Assembly (NCBI GenBank): GCA_031460455.1
Contig: JAVKTQ010000017.1
Span: 1 to 64,000, forward strand
Direction: 5' to 3'
Origin: Sporomusaceae bacterium
Lineage (GTDB): Bacteria; Bacillota; Negativicutes; Sporomusales; UBA7701
Length of the DNA stretch: 64,000 nt
Part shown: piece after piece, positions 32,293 to 40,929 of the stretch
Position numbering within the stretch: the first letter of the stretch is position 1
Layout of the letters: each line of letters begins with the position of its first letter
Notes under the pieces: generated by a model
What the model was told of the DNA's origin: nothing
Seen by the model: only the letters and a program-made list of their open reading frames with translations
Databases searched by the model: none
Translations under genes and position numbers: made by a program

Positions 32293-32525
32293 TAGGCTGG
32301 TCAAAAACGAGCATAGCTAGGCGCACCGGATAAGCAGACACACAACGCTTTAGCGTTGATGTGATCGCTTATACCCGAAAGGGTGCGAGCGCGCCGCGAC
32401 GACGGCCCCGGATGGGCCTAGTGCCGGACGCGCCATGGATGGCGAAAGCGGCCGGCCGCGTACACGGACGTACGCTAGCAAGCGCTCTGAGGAGCAACGA
32501 CGCTAGGCGAAGCTTTTCAACGGCC
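32293..32525. repeat. Palindromic repeat family, copy 4 (long form)
   Basis: 233 bp. The left block TAGGCGCACCGGA and right block GAGGAGCAACGACGC are kept. The centre carries an extra module of about 60 bp (GACGGCCCCGGATGGGCCTA followed by GTGCCGGACGCGCCATGGA) that is nearly identical to that in copy 6. The outer arms AGGCTGGTCAAAAACG and GCTTTTCAACGGCCT pair. It ends 7 bp from the transaminase stop. Confidence 0.85.
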
Positions 32526-32531
32526 TGGTGA

Positions 32532-33389
32532 CTATTTGGCGCCGCACGCTTTGACGATGAGGGCGTTATACGCTTCGATGAGTTTGCGGGTGACGGCGCC
32601 GGGCTGGCCGTCGCCGACGGTGGCGGTGTCCATGCGGACGAGGGGCATGATTTCGGTGTTGGTGCCGGAGACGAAGGCTTCTTCGGCTTTGAGGGCGAAG
32701 GCCTGGTCGAAGCCTTTTTCGACGACGGTGAGGCCGAGTTGGGGGGCGAGCTGTTCGAGGATGATGGTGCGGGTGACGCCGCGGAGGATGAGGTTGCTGA
32801 CGGGGTGGGTCCAGAGGACGCCGTCTTTGACGATGAAGAAGTTGCTGCTGGAGCCTTCGGTGACGATGCCGTCGCGGATCTGGACGGCTTCGAAGGCGCC
32901 GACTTCTTTGCCCCGCTGTTTGGCGAGGAGGTTGCCGAGGAGGTTGATGGATTTGATGTCGCACCGCATCCAGCGCTCGTCGGGGACGAAGGAGCCTTTG
33001 GCGCCGCTGGCCTGGAGCTCGACGTTGGTTTTGGCGGGGCGTATGGACATGGTGAGGCGGGGTACCATATTTTCGGGGAAGGCGTGGGCCCGGGGGGCGA
33101 CGCCGCGGGTAATCTGGAGGTAGATGGCCGCTTCGGTGAGGCCGCTTTCGGCGATGAGCCGCTCGTGGAAGGAGGCGAGTTCTTCGAAGGTGTAGACGGC
33201 GGGGATTTTGAGTTCGCGCAGCGATCTGTAGAGCCGGTCCATGTGGGGTTTGAGGGCGAAGGGTTTGCCGTTATAGACGCGGGTTACTTCGTAAACGCCG
33301 TCGCCGAATTGGTAACCGCGGTCTTCCATTTCGACGATTTTTTCTTTGAGGTCGATTATCCGGCCGTCAATGAGTCCGATGGGTCCCAT
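32532..33389 (-). CDS. Class IV aminotransferase, probable D-amino-acid transaminase
   Basis: 285 residues from the ATG at 33389 (AAAGGA eight bases upstream; an ATG nine bases earlier lies inside the site). EDRGYQFGDGVYEVTRVYNG opens the fold. The PLP Lys is in CDIKSINLLGN, and the cofactor loop is GIVTEGSSSNFFIV. The pattern matches bacterial D-amino-acid transaminases, which make D-Ala/D-Glu for the cell wall, more than branched-chain transaminases. The ribosome site is good and the gene stands alone. Confidence 0.88.
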   Translation of the reverse strand: MGPIGLIDGRIIDLKEKIVEMEDRGYQFGDGVYEVTRVYNGKPFALKPHMDRLYRSLRELKIPAVYTFEELASFHERLIAESGLTEAAIYLQITRGVAPRAHAFPENMVPRLTMSIRPAKTNVELQASGAKGSFVPDERWMRCDIKSINLLGNLLAKQRGKEVGAFEAVQIRDGIVTEGSSSNFFIVKDGVLWTHPVSNLILRGVTRTIILEQLAPQLGLTVVEKGFDQAFALKAEEAFVSGTNTEIMPLVRMDTATVGDGQPGAVTRKLIEAYNALIVKACGAK

Positions 33390-33528
33390 GTTATCCATCC
33401 TTTCTGTTTCGGGTGTTTAGTTTTATTCCCCGCCGGCCCGGATATTCCTGCCAGGCGGCGGCCGTCGGCAGGAAAAGTACCGCGCGGCGGGGAAGTTAGC
33501 GGAGAGTTTTCATGAAGGAGTGAGGTTA

Positions 33529-34065
33529 ATGTACTGGAAGAAACCAGGTTTGTCGAATACGGCCGCTACGGTGGAGCTTGCCCTGGCCAAGGCTGCCGAC
33601 GCCGGGATAAGCGATATTGTGGTGGCGTCGTGCAGCGGGGCGACGGCGGGCCTGCTGGCCAGCAAGGCGCCGAATGTGGTGTGCGTGACTCACGCGCAGG
33701 GGTATGCGAAGCCGGGGGAGAACGAGATGCCGGCCGAGGTGCGGGCCGAGCTTACGGGCCGCGGGGTTAAGGTGCTGACGACGACGCATGTGCTGTCGGG
33801 GGCGGAACGGGGCGTAAGCGGCAAGTTCGGCGGAACGTATCCGGTGGAGATTATGGCGCATACGCTGCGGATGTTCGGCCAGGGTGTGAAGGTGTGCGTG
33901 GAGGTGGCGGTGATGGCGCTGGACGCCGGCCTGATCCCGCACGGCCGCGAGGTGATCGCGATCGGCGGCACCGGCAAGGGCGCGGATACGGCGGTGGTGA
34001 TAAGGCCGGGACACGCGGCGAGTATTTTTGATACGTATATTGTGGAGATTATTTGTAAGCCTTAG
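33529..34065 (+). CDS. Stand-alone pyruvate-kinase alpha/beta (C-terminal) domain protein
   Basis: 178 residues from the ATG at 33529, behind AAGGAGTGAGG. The fold is that of the allosteric C-terminal domain of pyruvate kinase: TVELALAKAADAGISDIVVA, ASCSGATAGLLASKAPNVVC and a closing TAVVIRPGHAASIFDTYIVE. No catalytic barrel is present. Such free domains are common in clostridia-like anaerobes but have no assigned job; they may bind nucleotides or sugar phosphates. Its stop codon overlaps the end of the convergent peroxiredoxin gene. Confidence 0.8.
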   Translation: MYWKKPGLSNTAATVELALAKAADAGISDIVVASCSGATAGLLASKAPNVVCVTHAQGYAKPGENEMPAEVRAELTGRGVKVLTTTHVLSGAERGVSGKFGGTYPVEIMAHTLRMFGQGVKVCVEVAVMALDAGLIPHGREVIAIGGTGKGADTAVVIRPGHAASIFDTYIVEIICKP

Positions 34066-34526
34066 GATTTGAGTGCGTCGAGAACCGTTTTGGCGTGGCC
34101 GGCGACTTTGACGCCGCGAAAGGCGTGGGCGATGAGGCCGGTTTCGTCGATGATGAAGGTGGAGCGTTCGATGCCGAGGACTTTTTTGCCGTACATGGTT
34201 TTTTCTTTGATGACGCCGTAGAGCCGGCAGACGGCGCCGTCGGCGTCGCTGAGGAGCGGATAGAGCAAGCCGTTTTTGGCGCTGAATTTTTCGTGGGTGG
34301 CGAGGCTGTCGCGGCTGACGCCGAAGATGAGGGCCCCGGCGGCGACGATTTCGGGGTGGATGTCGCGAAACTCGCGAGCTTCGTCAGTTCAGCCGGCGGT
34401 GTTGTCTTTGGAGTAGAAGAAGAGGACGATTTTTGTGCCGCGGTGGGCGCTGAGGCTCACCGCCGCCCCGCCGGTGGCCGGGAGGTTGAAGTCCGGCGCC
34501 GGCGTTCCTTTGCCGATTTGGCTCAC
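34062..34526 (-). CDS. Peroxiredoxin (Bcp type) with selenocysteine at the peroxidatic site
   Basis: The GTG at 34526 follows AAGGT by six bases. The N-terminal part reads IGKGTPAPDFNLPATGGAA, then KIVLFFYSKDNTAG. The next codon is TGA (34389-34391), followed in frame by TDEAREFRDIH and the rest of a normal Bcp fold ending TVLDALKS: 154 residues in all. Bcp enzymes have KDNTPGCT here, so TGA is exactly at the peroxidatic Cys, residue 46. The stem TCGCGA/TCGCGA with loop GTT begins 12 bases after the TGA, fitting a bacterial SECIS. It should reduce peroxides with high rate. A second Cys lies in GAVCRLYG. Confidence 0.85.
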
Positions 34527-34611
34527 TTTGTTACCTTCTTTCGCAATATTTTCCGACTATGTTTAGTATAGCATGAAGCAGCTTTGCTAGTCACATGGAG
34601 GATAGGGTAAA

Positions 34612-35565
34612 ATGACCGATACGAAGCCCGGAATTATGTATGCCGCTCTGATGAGCGTGGCTCTCCTGTGGGGAGCTTCGTTCGCCGCCGCCAAGATCGG
34701 GATGAACGAGCTGGCGCCGATTAATCTGGTGGTGCTGCGGTTTGTGATCGCGGCCGCGGTTTTCGCCGCTATTCTGCTTTTCCGGCGGGAGCGGTCGACG
34801 ATTGAACGGGCCGATGTGTGGCGGTTCGTGGTGCTCGGTTTTATGATGGTGACGTCGTATTTTTATATCCAGTATACCGCGCTGACGTTTACGACGACGG
34901 TGAATGCGGCGCTGATCGTGGCGACGATCCCGGTGTGGACGGCGATATTCGCGGCGGCGCTGGGCTGGGAGCGGGTGTCGCTGGCGGGGGCGGCGGGGAT
35001 TGCGGTGGCGCTGGGCGGGGTGACGCTGATTATCAGCGGCGGCCGCGGGGGCGCCGATTTGCTGTCGTCGGCGACGCTGCCGGGCGATCTGCTGATTTTG
35101 GTGAACGCGCTGACGTGGGCCGGGATTACGCTGTACGGGAAGGAGATCATGCAGAAGTATCCGCCGTTCCTGACGATGGCGTGGACGCATATTTTCGGGA
35201 CAATTATGCTGGCGCCGTTTGCGTTTGTGGCGACGCCGCTGGCTCCGGTGCCGCTGTCCGGGCAGATCGGCGGCATTACGTGGCCGACGGTGGCGAGCGC
35301 TCTTTTTCTGGCGCTGCTGTGTTCGGTGTACGCTTATTATGTGTGGTACCTGGGGGTGGAGCGGCTGGGGGCGGTGCGGACGGCGTCGTTTTCGTATTTC
35401 AACCCGCTGTTTGCGGCGATCGTGGGGGTGCTGCTGATGGGCGAGACGCTGAGCGGGTATGTGGCGACGGGCGGCCTGATCGTGCTGGCGGGGGTTTATG
35501 TGACGAATAGGGCGGCGCGGCGAAGCGCCCCGCCGGCAAGGAGCGAGTCATGCCGGGACGGGTGA
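34612..35565 (+). CDS. EamA/DMT-family transporter
   Basis: 317 residues, ten membrane segments in two EamA repeats (residues 8-145 and 160-305). Typical segments are LLWGASFAAAKIGMNELAP, LNLVVLRFVIAAAV-like text in repeat one and FNPLFAAIVGVLLMGETLSG in repeat two. These carriers export or exchange metabolites such as amino acids; the substrate is unknown. The start has GGAGGATAGGG upstream. It overlaps the following acyltransferase gene by 16 bp. Confidence 0.88.
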   Translation: MTDTKPGIMYAALMSVALLWGASFAAAKIGMNELAPINLVVLRFVIAAAVFAAILLFRRERSTIERADVWRFVVLGFMMVTSYFYIQYTALTFTTTVNAALIVATIPVWTAIFAAALGWERVSLAGAAGIAVALGGVTLIISGGRGGADLLSSATLPGDLLILVNALTWAGITLYGKEIMQKYPPFLTMAWTHIFGTIMLAPFAFVATPLAPVPLSGQIGGITWPTVASALFLALLCSVYAYYVWYLGVERLGAVRTASFSYFNPLFAAIVGVLLMGETLSGYVATGGLIVLAGVYVTNRAARRSAPPARSESCRDG

Positions 35566-36665
35566 CGGCGGTCGAGTATATCCGCGGGGCGGCGATGCTG
35601 GGGGTTGTGGGTATCCACACGGGGGCGTATTCGCTGTCCGGCCCGGCGGTGAATGTCCATCTGTTCGCGCTGCTGGAGATCGTTTCCCGCTTCAGTGTGC
35701 CGATCTTTTTTTTCGTGTCGGCGTTCGGCCTTTTCCGCCAGTATCGCCCGGGGACGCCGCTGGATTACGGCGCTTTTTACCGGCGGCGGGCGCTGACGGT
35801 GCTGGTGCCGTATCTGGCGTGGTCGCTTTTGTATATGTGGCTTTATTCGTGGACGACGGGCGAGGCGCATATTTGGGAGCCGCCGTATGTTTACGAGTTT
35901 TTGTTTTTCGGCCTGGCTTCGTATCAGTTGTATTTTCTGGTGATTTTGGTCTGGTTTTACGCGCTGATGCCGCTGTGGCGGGCGGTGACGCCGGCTTTGG
36001 CGGCGCGGCCGCTGCCGTGGCTGGGGGCGCTGCTGGCGGCGCAGGCGGCGTTTAATTATTGGTCGTGCAATGTGCTGGCAGCCGGAGCGGATGATTATTA
36101 TGTGAATTTGGCACTGAAGCATCGCCTGAGTTATTGGGTGCTGCATTATGTGTTCGTGTTTTTGCTGGGGGCGGTGTGCGCGGTGCGCCTGGAGGATTTC
36201 CGGGCGCTGGCGGCCCGGCGGCGGCGGGAGATCAATGTTTTCTTCGCTCTCGCGCTGGCGATTATGCTGGGGCGGTATTACTGGCTGCTGGGGACCGGCT
36301 ACGAGCTGGAACGGACGGTGAATACGCTGCAGCAGCTTTCCCCGGAGGGGCTGGTGTATACGCTGGCGGCGTGTCTTTTTCTGTTCGCGGTTTTCGACCG
36401 GCCGCTGCCGGCTGCCGTGTCCTCTCCCCTATCGCTGCTGGCCCGCCATTCGTATGCGGTGTATCTGGTGCATCCGCTGGTGATGTTTTTCCTGGAGGCC
36501 GAGCTGAAGGCGGCGGGGGTGGCGATGGCGACGCCGGTGGTGGCGGGGTTCTATGTTGCCACGGTGATTGTAAGTTTGCTGTTTACGGCGGCGCTGGGTT
36601 GTTTGCCGGCGCTGGGGCCGCTGCTGACAGGGACGGCGCCGAAAATCAGAAAACCCGGAGCGTAA
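35550..36665 (+). CDS. Acyltransferase-3 family membrane protein
   Basis: 371 residues with about ten membrane segments. It begins VEYIRGAAMLGVVGIHTGAY with the conserved R and H of the family, then FSVPIFFFVSAFGLFRQY, and ends with LLARHSYAVYLVHPLVMFFL. Such proteins O-acetylate or succinylate cell-surface polymers or small molecules. AAGGAG lies six bases before the ATG and the gene overlaps the EamA gene, so they are one transcription unit. A terminator follows. Confidence 0.85.
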   Translation: MPGRVTAVEYIRGAAMLGVVGIHTGAYSLSGPAVNVHLFALLEIVSRFSVPIFFFVSAFGLFRQYRPGTPLDYGAFYRRRALTVLVPYLAWSLLYMWLYSWTTGEAHIWEPPYVYEFLFFGLASYQLYFLVILVWFYALMPLWRAVTPALAARPLPWLGALLAAQAAFNYWSCNVLAAGADDYYVNLALKHRLSYWVLHYVFVFLLGAVCAVRLEDFRALAARRRREINVFFALALAIMLGRYYWLLGTGYELERTVNTLQQLSPEGLVYTLAACLFLFAVFDRPLPAAVSSPLSLLARHSYAVYLVHPLVMFFLEAELKAAGVAMATPVVAGFYVATVIVSLLFTAALGCLPALGPLLTGTAPKIRKPGA

Positions 36666-36683
36666 ATGCTCCGGGTTTATTAT
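36651..36683 (+). terminator. Terminator after the acyltransferase gene
   Basis: The 11-bp stem AAACCCGGAGC/GCTCCGGGTTT (36651-36661, 36668-36678) is followed by ATTATT. The stop codon of the acyltransferase gene lies in it, and the convergent methyltransferase gene ends at 36680. Confidence 0.8.
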
Positions 36684-37378
36684 TCGGGTTTGTCGACTCT
36701 GACGACGAGGAAGGCGCCCATGGAGGGGATGTGGTTCTGGCACCAGCGCTCGAAGGGGTCGGGGCGGCGGATGAGGGCGGCGGGGGCGAAGGGGGGTACG
36801 AAGATGGCGCCGCGCCAGGCGGTTATTTTGTGGGGGGCGAGGTAGGCGCGGAGGTCGCCGAGGCTGTGGAAGGTGGCGTGGCGGAAGACGGTTTTTTTGA
36901 AGTAGGTTTTGAGGCGGCGCTGCCACGCCCAGGGGCTGAGGCTGCCGAGGGTGGCGACGACGAGGCGGCCGCCGGGTTTGACGATGCGGTACATGTCCTG
37001 GAGGCAGGCGCGGGGGTCGGCGAAGAATTCCATGGCGGTGATGCTGGTGACCATGTCGAAGCTGGCGGTGGCGAAGGGCAAGGCTGCGGCGTCGCCCGTG
37101 AGGAAGGCTACGGCGTCGCCATGGCGGGCGGTGCGGCGGGCGGCGAGGGCGAGCATTTCGGGGGAGATGTCGACGCCGGTGACGCGGGCGCCGGCCTGGA
37201 GGAGTTCGTCGGTGTATATGCCGGTGCCGCAGCCGATGTCGGCTACGGTCATGCCGGGGGCGGGGGCGGCGAGGGCCATGACGGCTTCGCGCTCGAAGCG
37301 ATGGACGTAGCTCCCGTGGGGGGTGGCGAACCAGGCGTCGTATTTGGCGGCGAGTTCGTGGAAGTAGTTGGCGTTCAT
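36680..37378 (-). CDS. Class I SAM-dependent methyltransferase
   Basis: 232 residues. SAM-binding motif I is VADIGCGTGIYTDELLQAGA (residues 48-67), motif II is VTGVDISPEMLALA, then DAAALPFATASFDMVTS and VKPGGRLVVATLGS. The C-terminal part is specific and unrecognised, with RRPDPFERWCQNHIPS. The substrate may be a small molecule or quinone-like lipid. The start overlaps the stop of the upstream gene (ATGA), so the two are translated together. Confidence 0.9.
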   Translation of the reverse strand: MNANYFHELAAKYDAWFATPHGSYVHRFEREAVMALAAPAPGMTVADIGCGTGIYTDELLQAGARVTGVDISPEMLALAARRTARHGDAVAFLTGDAAALPFATASFDMVTSITAMEFFADPRACLQDMYRIVKPGGRLVVATLGSLSPWAWQRRLKTYFKKTVFRHATFHSLGDLRAYLAPHKITAWRGAIFVPPFAPAALIRRPDPFERWCQNHIPSMGAFLVVRVDKPE

Positions 37379-38775
37379 AGCAGGAAGCCCAGCTTTTGTT
37401 TGTCGGCGTCGGTGAGGAGGACGGGGGCGGCGAGTTCGGCGCCGATTGCGGAGCGCCTGGCCTGGCGGCCCCTGGCCCGCAGCCAGTAGGCGGCGAGGAG
37501 CTGGCAGAAGCGTTTGGCGGCCCGGGGGTTGGCCCGGTCGGCCCCGGCCCAGCAGCGGAGGAATTCGGTGAGGATGTCGCCGACGGTGGTGACCATGTCC
37601 TGACGGGCGGCGAATTCGGCGACGGCGAGGCTTTCGCGGACGATGAGGTAGAGTGCCTGGGGACGGAAGTCGGCGGCGTGCTCGGGGGTGGCGAATTTGA
37701 GTTCGAGGGCGAGCAGTTCGCGGCCGATCTCAAGGAGGGGCAGGACGAGGGCGAAGCCTTCGGCGAGGCCGTGGCGCTGGATGGCCATCCTGGCGGTTTG
37801 GCCGGCGCCGGCGACCGAGGCTTCCCAGTGTTTGAGGTCGGAGGCGGCGAGAGAGATGCGCAGGGCGCATTCGCCGATGGCGGGCGCGAGGGCGCTGCGG
37901 GGGCGGAGGCTGGCGGTGCCGGCGAGGTTGTGCCATTCTTTGACGAGGGCGGCGCGGTCCGCGGGCGGCCACAGGCCGCTCTCGCCCCGACGGGCGGTGA
38001 ATTCGACGAGGATGGCGAACATGTTGCCGTCGTTGTTTTGGACGATGCGGTGGAGCCAGGCGCAGATAAGGGCGGCGAGTTCGGCGGCCGGCTGGCCGGC
38101 GAGCCGGGCGGGCAGGACGGAGTCGAGACGGGTGACGATTTCGCGGAAGAGGTCGCCGTCGCGGCGGCGGAGGACGAGGATGCCGGTGGTTCTGAGTACT
38201 TTGAGGGCGGCGACTGCGGTAGGCCGGTCGTCTTCCCAGCCGGTCTTTTCGAGGAGAGAAAAAATAATTTCGGCCGCTTTCGCAGCTAAGAAGTTGTATT
38301 TTTCCCTTAAGGCGACGGCGGCGATGGTGGTGAGCTGCTCGGCGGCGGCCGGCACGGCTTCGTCGGGCAGACGCCTGAGGAGCAGCCGGAAGGCGTCGAG
38401 GGCGGCGGCGGCGGTGTCGGGCTGTTTGGCGCGGATGGCCCGTGCGGCTAAAGCGCCGAGCTGGACGGCTTCGTCCGGTCGGGCGATGCCTTGTCCGTAG
38501 ACGGTTTTGATGAGGTCGACGGCCTGGTAGGCGCCTTGGTCGTCTTTGCCGCTTACGGCGGCGTGGGCGAGGCCGAAGAGCTGCCGCAGGAGGTCGAGGG
38601 TGTCGGGGCTCAGGCGGCTGCGTTTGAGGCGGGCGACTCTGGCGGCGAGGCGGCGGCGGCGCCCGGCAAAGCCGCGGGAGCGCTTATAGAGGAAGGCGGC
38701 GAGCAGGAGCAGGACAACAACGGCCGCGGCGGCGCCATAAAGCCAGACGGGCTCGATCGCGTCTAGTATTTCCAT
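37375..38775 (-). CDS. Membrane-anchored helical protein, unknown
   Basis: 466 residues, starting behind GGGGAGAGG. One membrane segment at residues 13-30 (YGAAAAVVVLLLLAAFLY) is followed by a basic patch (RRRRLAARVARLKRSR). A long soluble, Ala/Leu-rich, all-helical region follows, looking like TPR/HEAT-type repeats (for example AVQLGALAARAIRAKQPD). No catalytic motif is visible. It overlaps the methyltransferase gene by four bases, so the pair may work together, perhaps as an inner-face scaffold (inference). Confidence 0.6.
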   Translation of the reverse strand: MEILDAIEPVWLYGAAAAVVVLLLLAAFLYKRSRGFAGRRRRLAARVARLKRSRLSPDTLDLLRQLFGLAHAAVSGKDDQGAYQAVDLIKTVYGQGIARPDEAVQLGALAARAIRAKQPDTAAAALDAFRLLLRRLPDEAVPAAAEQLTTIAAVALREKYNFLAAKAAEIIFSLLEKTGWEDDRPTAVAALKVLRTTGILVLRRRDGDLFREIVTRLDSVLPARLAGQPAAELAALICAWLHRIVQNNDGNMFAILVEFTARRGESGLWPPADRAALVKEWHNLAGTASLRPRSALAPAIGECALRISLAASDLKHWEASVAGAGQTARMAIQRHGLAEGFALVLPLLEIGRELLALELKFATPEHAADFRPQALYLIVRESLAVAEFAARQDMVTTVGDILTEFLRCWAGADRANPRAAKRFCQLLAAYWLRARGRQARRSAIGAELAAPVLLTDADKQKLGFLL

Positions 38776-38811
38776 GCCTCTCCCCTCCCCTCTTTTTTAT
38801 GCTTAGATTCC

Positions 38812-38939
38812 AAAGGCTGTCTAAAAAGCTCCAGATGCAAGGCGCACCGGAGGATGGCCCGCGCCGGCGTACTTGGTTGCGTACGTCAAGCGGGCCATCC
38901 GAGGAGCAACGCCGCAGATGGACTTTTTAGGCAGCCTTT
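38812..38939. repeat. Palindromic repeat family, copy 5
   Basis: Outer arms AAAGGCTGTCTAAAAAG and CTTTTTAGGCAGCCTTT pair almost fully. The conserved blocks are intact. The inner stem GGATGGCCCGC/GCGGGCCATCC is an 11-bp perfect match with its own sequence. The right end overlaps the stop codon of pyruvate kinase, and the arm with its A/T tract could serve as that gene's terminator. Confidence 0.92.
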
Positions 38940-40692
38940 ATTTTGCGTTGATTTGGCCTTTGTAAATTACGCCCCGCGCCGAATCGACGGTGACGGTGAT
39001 GCCGTCGGTGAGTTGTTCGGTGGCGCCGTCGACGCCGACGACGACGGGCAGGCCGTAGCTGATGCCGATGATGGCGGCGTGGGATGTGAAGCCGCCTTCT
39101 TCGGTGACGATGGCGGCGGCCTTGGCGGCGTAGGGGGCGGTTTCTTCGTCGACGGTGCTGACGACGAGGATGTCGCCGGGGACGAATTTTTCGGTTATGT
39201 CGCTGGGGGTGCGGGCTACGCAGACTTTGCCGGTGACGACCCGCTGGCCGATGCCGGTGCCGCGAAGGAGGATGCTGCCGACGATGACGACTCTGATCAT
39301 GTTGGTGGTGCCTTTGGTGCCGGCCGGGACGCCGGCGGTGATGACGACGAGGTCGCCTTCTTTGACGACGCCGGCGGAAAGGGCGAGGGCGATGGCGTTG
39401 GCGACCATTTCGTCGGTGTTCTGGGCGCCGGAGCCGAGGACGGGGTGGACGCCCCAGTAGAGCTGGCAGCGCCTGAGGGTCTTGACCCGCGGGGTGACGG
39501 CGACGATGGCGGCCTGGGGCCGGTAGCGGGCGACCATGCGGGCGGTGAAGCCTGATTCGGAGATGGTTATGATGGCGCCGGCGCCGAGTTCGTGGGCGAC
39601 CTGGACGGTGGCGTGGCTGATGGCGCCGGTGGTGGTGCGCTGGACGGTGAGGCCTTTGGCGAGGAGGATGTCGCTGTAGTCGAGGGCGGCTTCGGTGCGC
39701 GCGGCGATGCGGGCCATGGTTTCGAGGGCCTCGACGGGATAGGCGCCGGCGGCGGTTTCGCCGCTGAGCATGATGGCGTCGCTGCCGTCGAAGATGGCGT
39801 TGGCGATGTCGCTGGCTTCGGCTCTGGTGGGCCGGGGGTTGGCGAGCATGGATTCTAGCATTTGGGTGGCGGTGATTACGGGTTTGCCGGCGACGTTGCA
39901 TTTTTCGATGAGGAGCTTCTGGACGATGGGTACTTCTTCGGTGGGGATTTCGACGCCGAGGTCGCCGCGGGCGACCATGATGCCGTCGGTTACTTTGAGG
40001 ATTTCGTCGATGTTTTCCACGCCTTCGGCGTTTTCTATCTTGGCGATGATGTCCAGGGAAGAGCCGGTTTCTTCGATGACTTTGCGGATGGCGAGGACGT
40101 CGGCGGCCCGCTGGACGAAGGAGGCGGCGACGATGTCCATGCCCTGTTCGACGCCGAAGATGATGTCGGCGACGTCCTGTTCGGAGAGCGGCGGCAGTTT
40201 GACGGCGATGCCAGGGGCGGCGACGCGTTTGTTGCTGCTTATTTCCCCGCCGTTTTCGACGGTGGTGACGATGTCGTCGCCGGCGATTTTTTCGACTCTG
40301 AGGCTGATGAGGCCGTCGGCGAGGAGGATGGTGTTGCCGGGAGCGACTTCGCTGGGCAGGCCTTTGTGGTTGACGGATACTGTCTGGCTGTCGCCCGCTA
40401 CTTCGCGGGCGGTGAGGACGAATTGCTGGCCGGCCTCGAGGATGACTTTGCCGGCGGCGATTTTGCCGATGCGCATTTCCGGCCCTTTGGTGTCGAGCAT
40501 GAGGGCGACGGGAACGCGGCATTCCTCGGCGGCGGCGCGAACCATGGCGATGCGCCGGGCGTGGTCGGCGTGGCTGCCGTGGGAAAAGTTGAAGCGGGCG
40601 ACGTCCATGCCGCCCCTGATGAGTGCTTGCAGAATGCCCGGTTTGTCGGTGCTGGGACCGACGGTGCAGACGATTTTGGTCTTTTTCAGCAT
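38938..40692 (-). CDS. pyk: Pyruvate kinase with C-terminal PEP-synthase-type His domain
   Basis: 584 residues. The barrel begins KKTKIVCTVGPSTDKPGILQ and has VARFNFSHG, KIENAEGVENIDEIL (catalytic Lys and Glu), MVARGDLGVEIP and ATQMLESM. The alpha/beta domain follows, and the last 100 residues form the PEP-utilising domain with GGFTSHAAIIGISYGLPVVV. This long form is usual in Firmicutes. It converts PEP and ADP to pyruvate and ATP. AAGGAG precedes the start. The DUF2007-like gene is 15 bp upstream, likely in the same unit. Confidence 0.96.
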   Translation of the reverse strand: MLKKTKIVCTVGPSTDKPGILQALIRGGMDVARFNFSHGSHADHARRIAMVRAAAEECRVPVALMLDTKGPEMRIGKIAAGKVILEAGQQFVLTAREVAGDSQTVSVNHKGLPSEVAPGNTILLADGLISLRVEKIAGDDIVTTVENGGEISSNKRVAAPGIAVKLPPLSEQDVADIIFGVEQGMDIVAASFVQRAADVLAIRKVIEETGSSLDIIAKIENAEGVENIDEILKVTDGIMVARGDLGVEIPTEEVPIVQKLLIEKCNVAGKPVITATQMLESMLANPRPTRAEASDIANAIFDGSDAIMLSGETAAGAYPVEALETMARIAARTEAALDYSDILLAKGLTVQRTTTGAISHATVQVAHELGAGAIITISESGFTARMVARYRPQAAIVAVTPRVKTLRRCQLYWGVHPVLGSGAQNTDEMVANAIALALSAGVVKEGDLVVITAGVPAGTKGTTNMIRVVIVGSILLRGTGIGQRVVTGKVCVARTPSDITEKFVPGDILVVSTVDEETAPYAAKAAAIVTEEGGFTSHAAIIGISYGLPVVVGVDGATEQLTDGITVTVDSARGVIYKGQINAK

Positions 40693-40707
40693 GTGTTTTC
40701 TCCTTGC

Positions 40708-40905
40708 CTATTTGGCGGCGAACTGGCAGAGTACGGCGTGGGCTTCGTCGGCTTCCGATTCAAGGACCATTACTTCGTAGAGTCCGTCGCCGAGCATGGC
40801 GATCCCGGCTGGCCGGATGTTGGCGAGCACGCCTTCCTCGGAGAGCAGGTCCCTGATTTCTTCCGCTTGCGCACGGTTGGCTGCTATATACACCACTGTC
40901 CACAT
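40708..40905 (-). CDS. Small DUF2007-like protein
   Basis: 65 residues beginning WTVVYIAANRAQAEEIRDLL, with the beta-alpha-beta pattern of DUF2007 (putative signal-transducing protein), a ferredoxin-like fold: GVLANIRPAGIAMLGDGLYE. GGAGG lies ten bases before the ATG. It is 15 bp upstream of pyruvate kinase in the same direction. A regulatory partner of glycolysis is possible but unproved. Confidence 0.7.
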   Translation of the reverse strand: MWTVVYIAANRAQAEEIRDLLSEEGVLANIRPAGIAMLGDGLYEVMVLESEADEAHAVLCQFAAK

Positions 40906-40929
40906 GATGCCGCCTCCAGGATAGTAAGA

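Noticed and set aside
34062-34268. Separate 68-codon gene starting at a TTG
   Set aside because: It is only the C-terminal half of a peroxiredoxin; the rest lies upstream in the same frame across a TGA at the catalytic position.
38927-40522. 531-codon Arg/His/Pro-rich minus-strand frame
   Set aside because: It is a shifted-frame shadow of pyruvate kinase.
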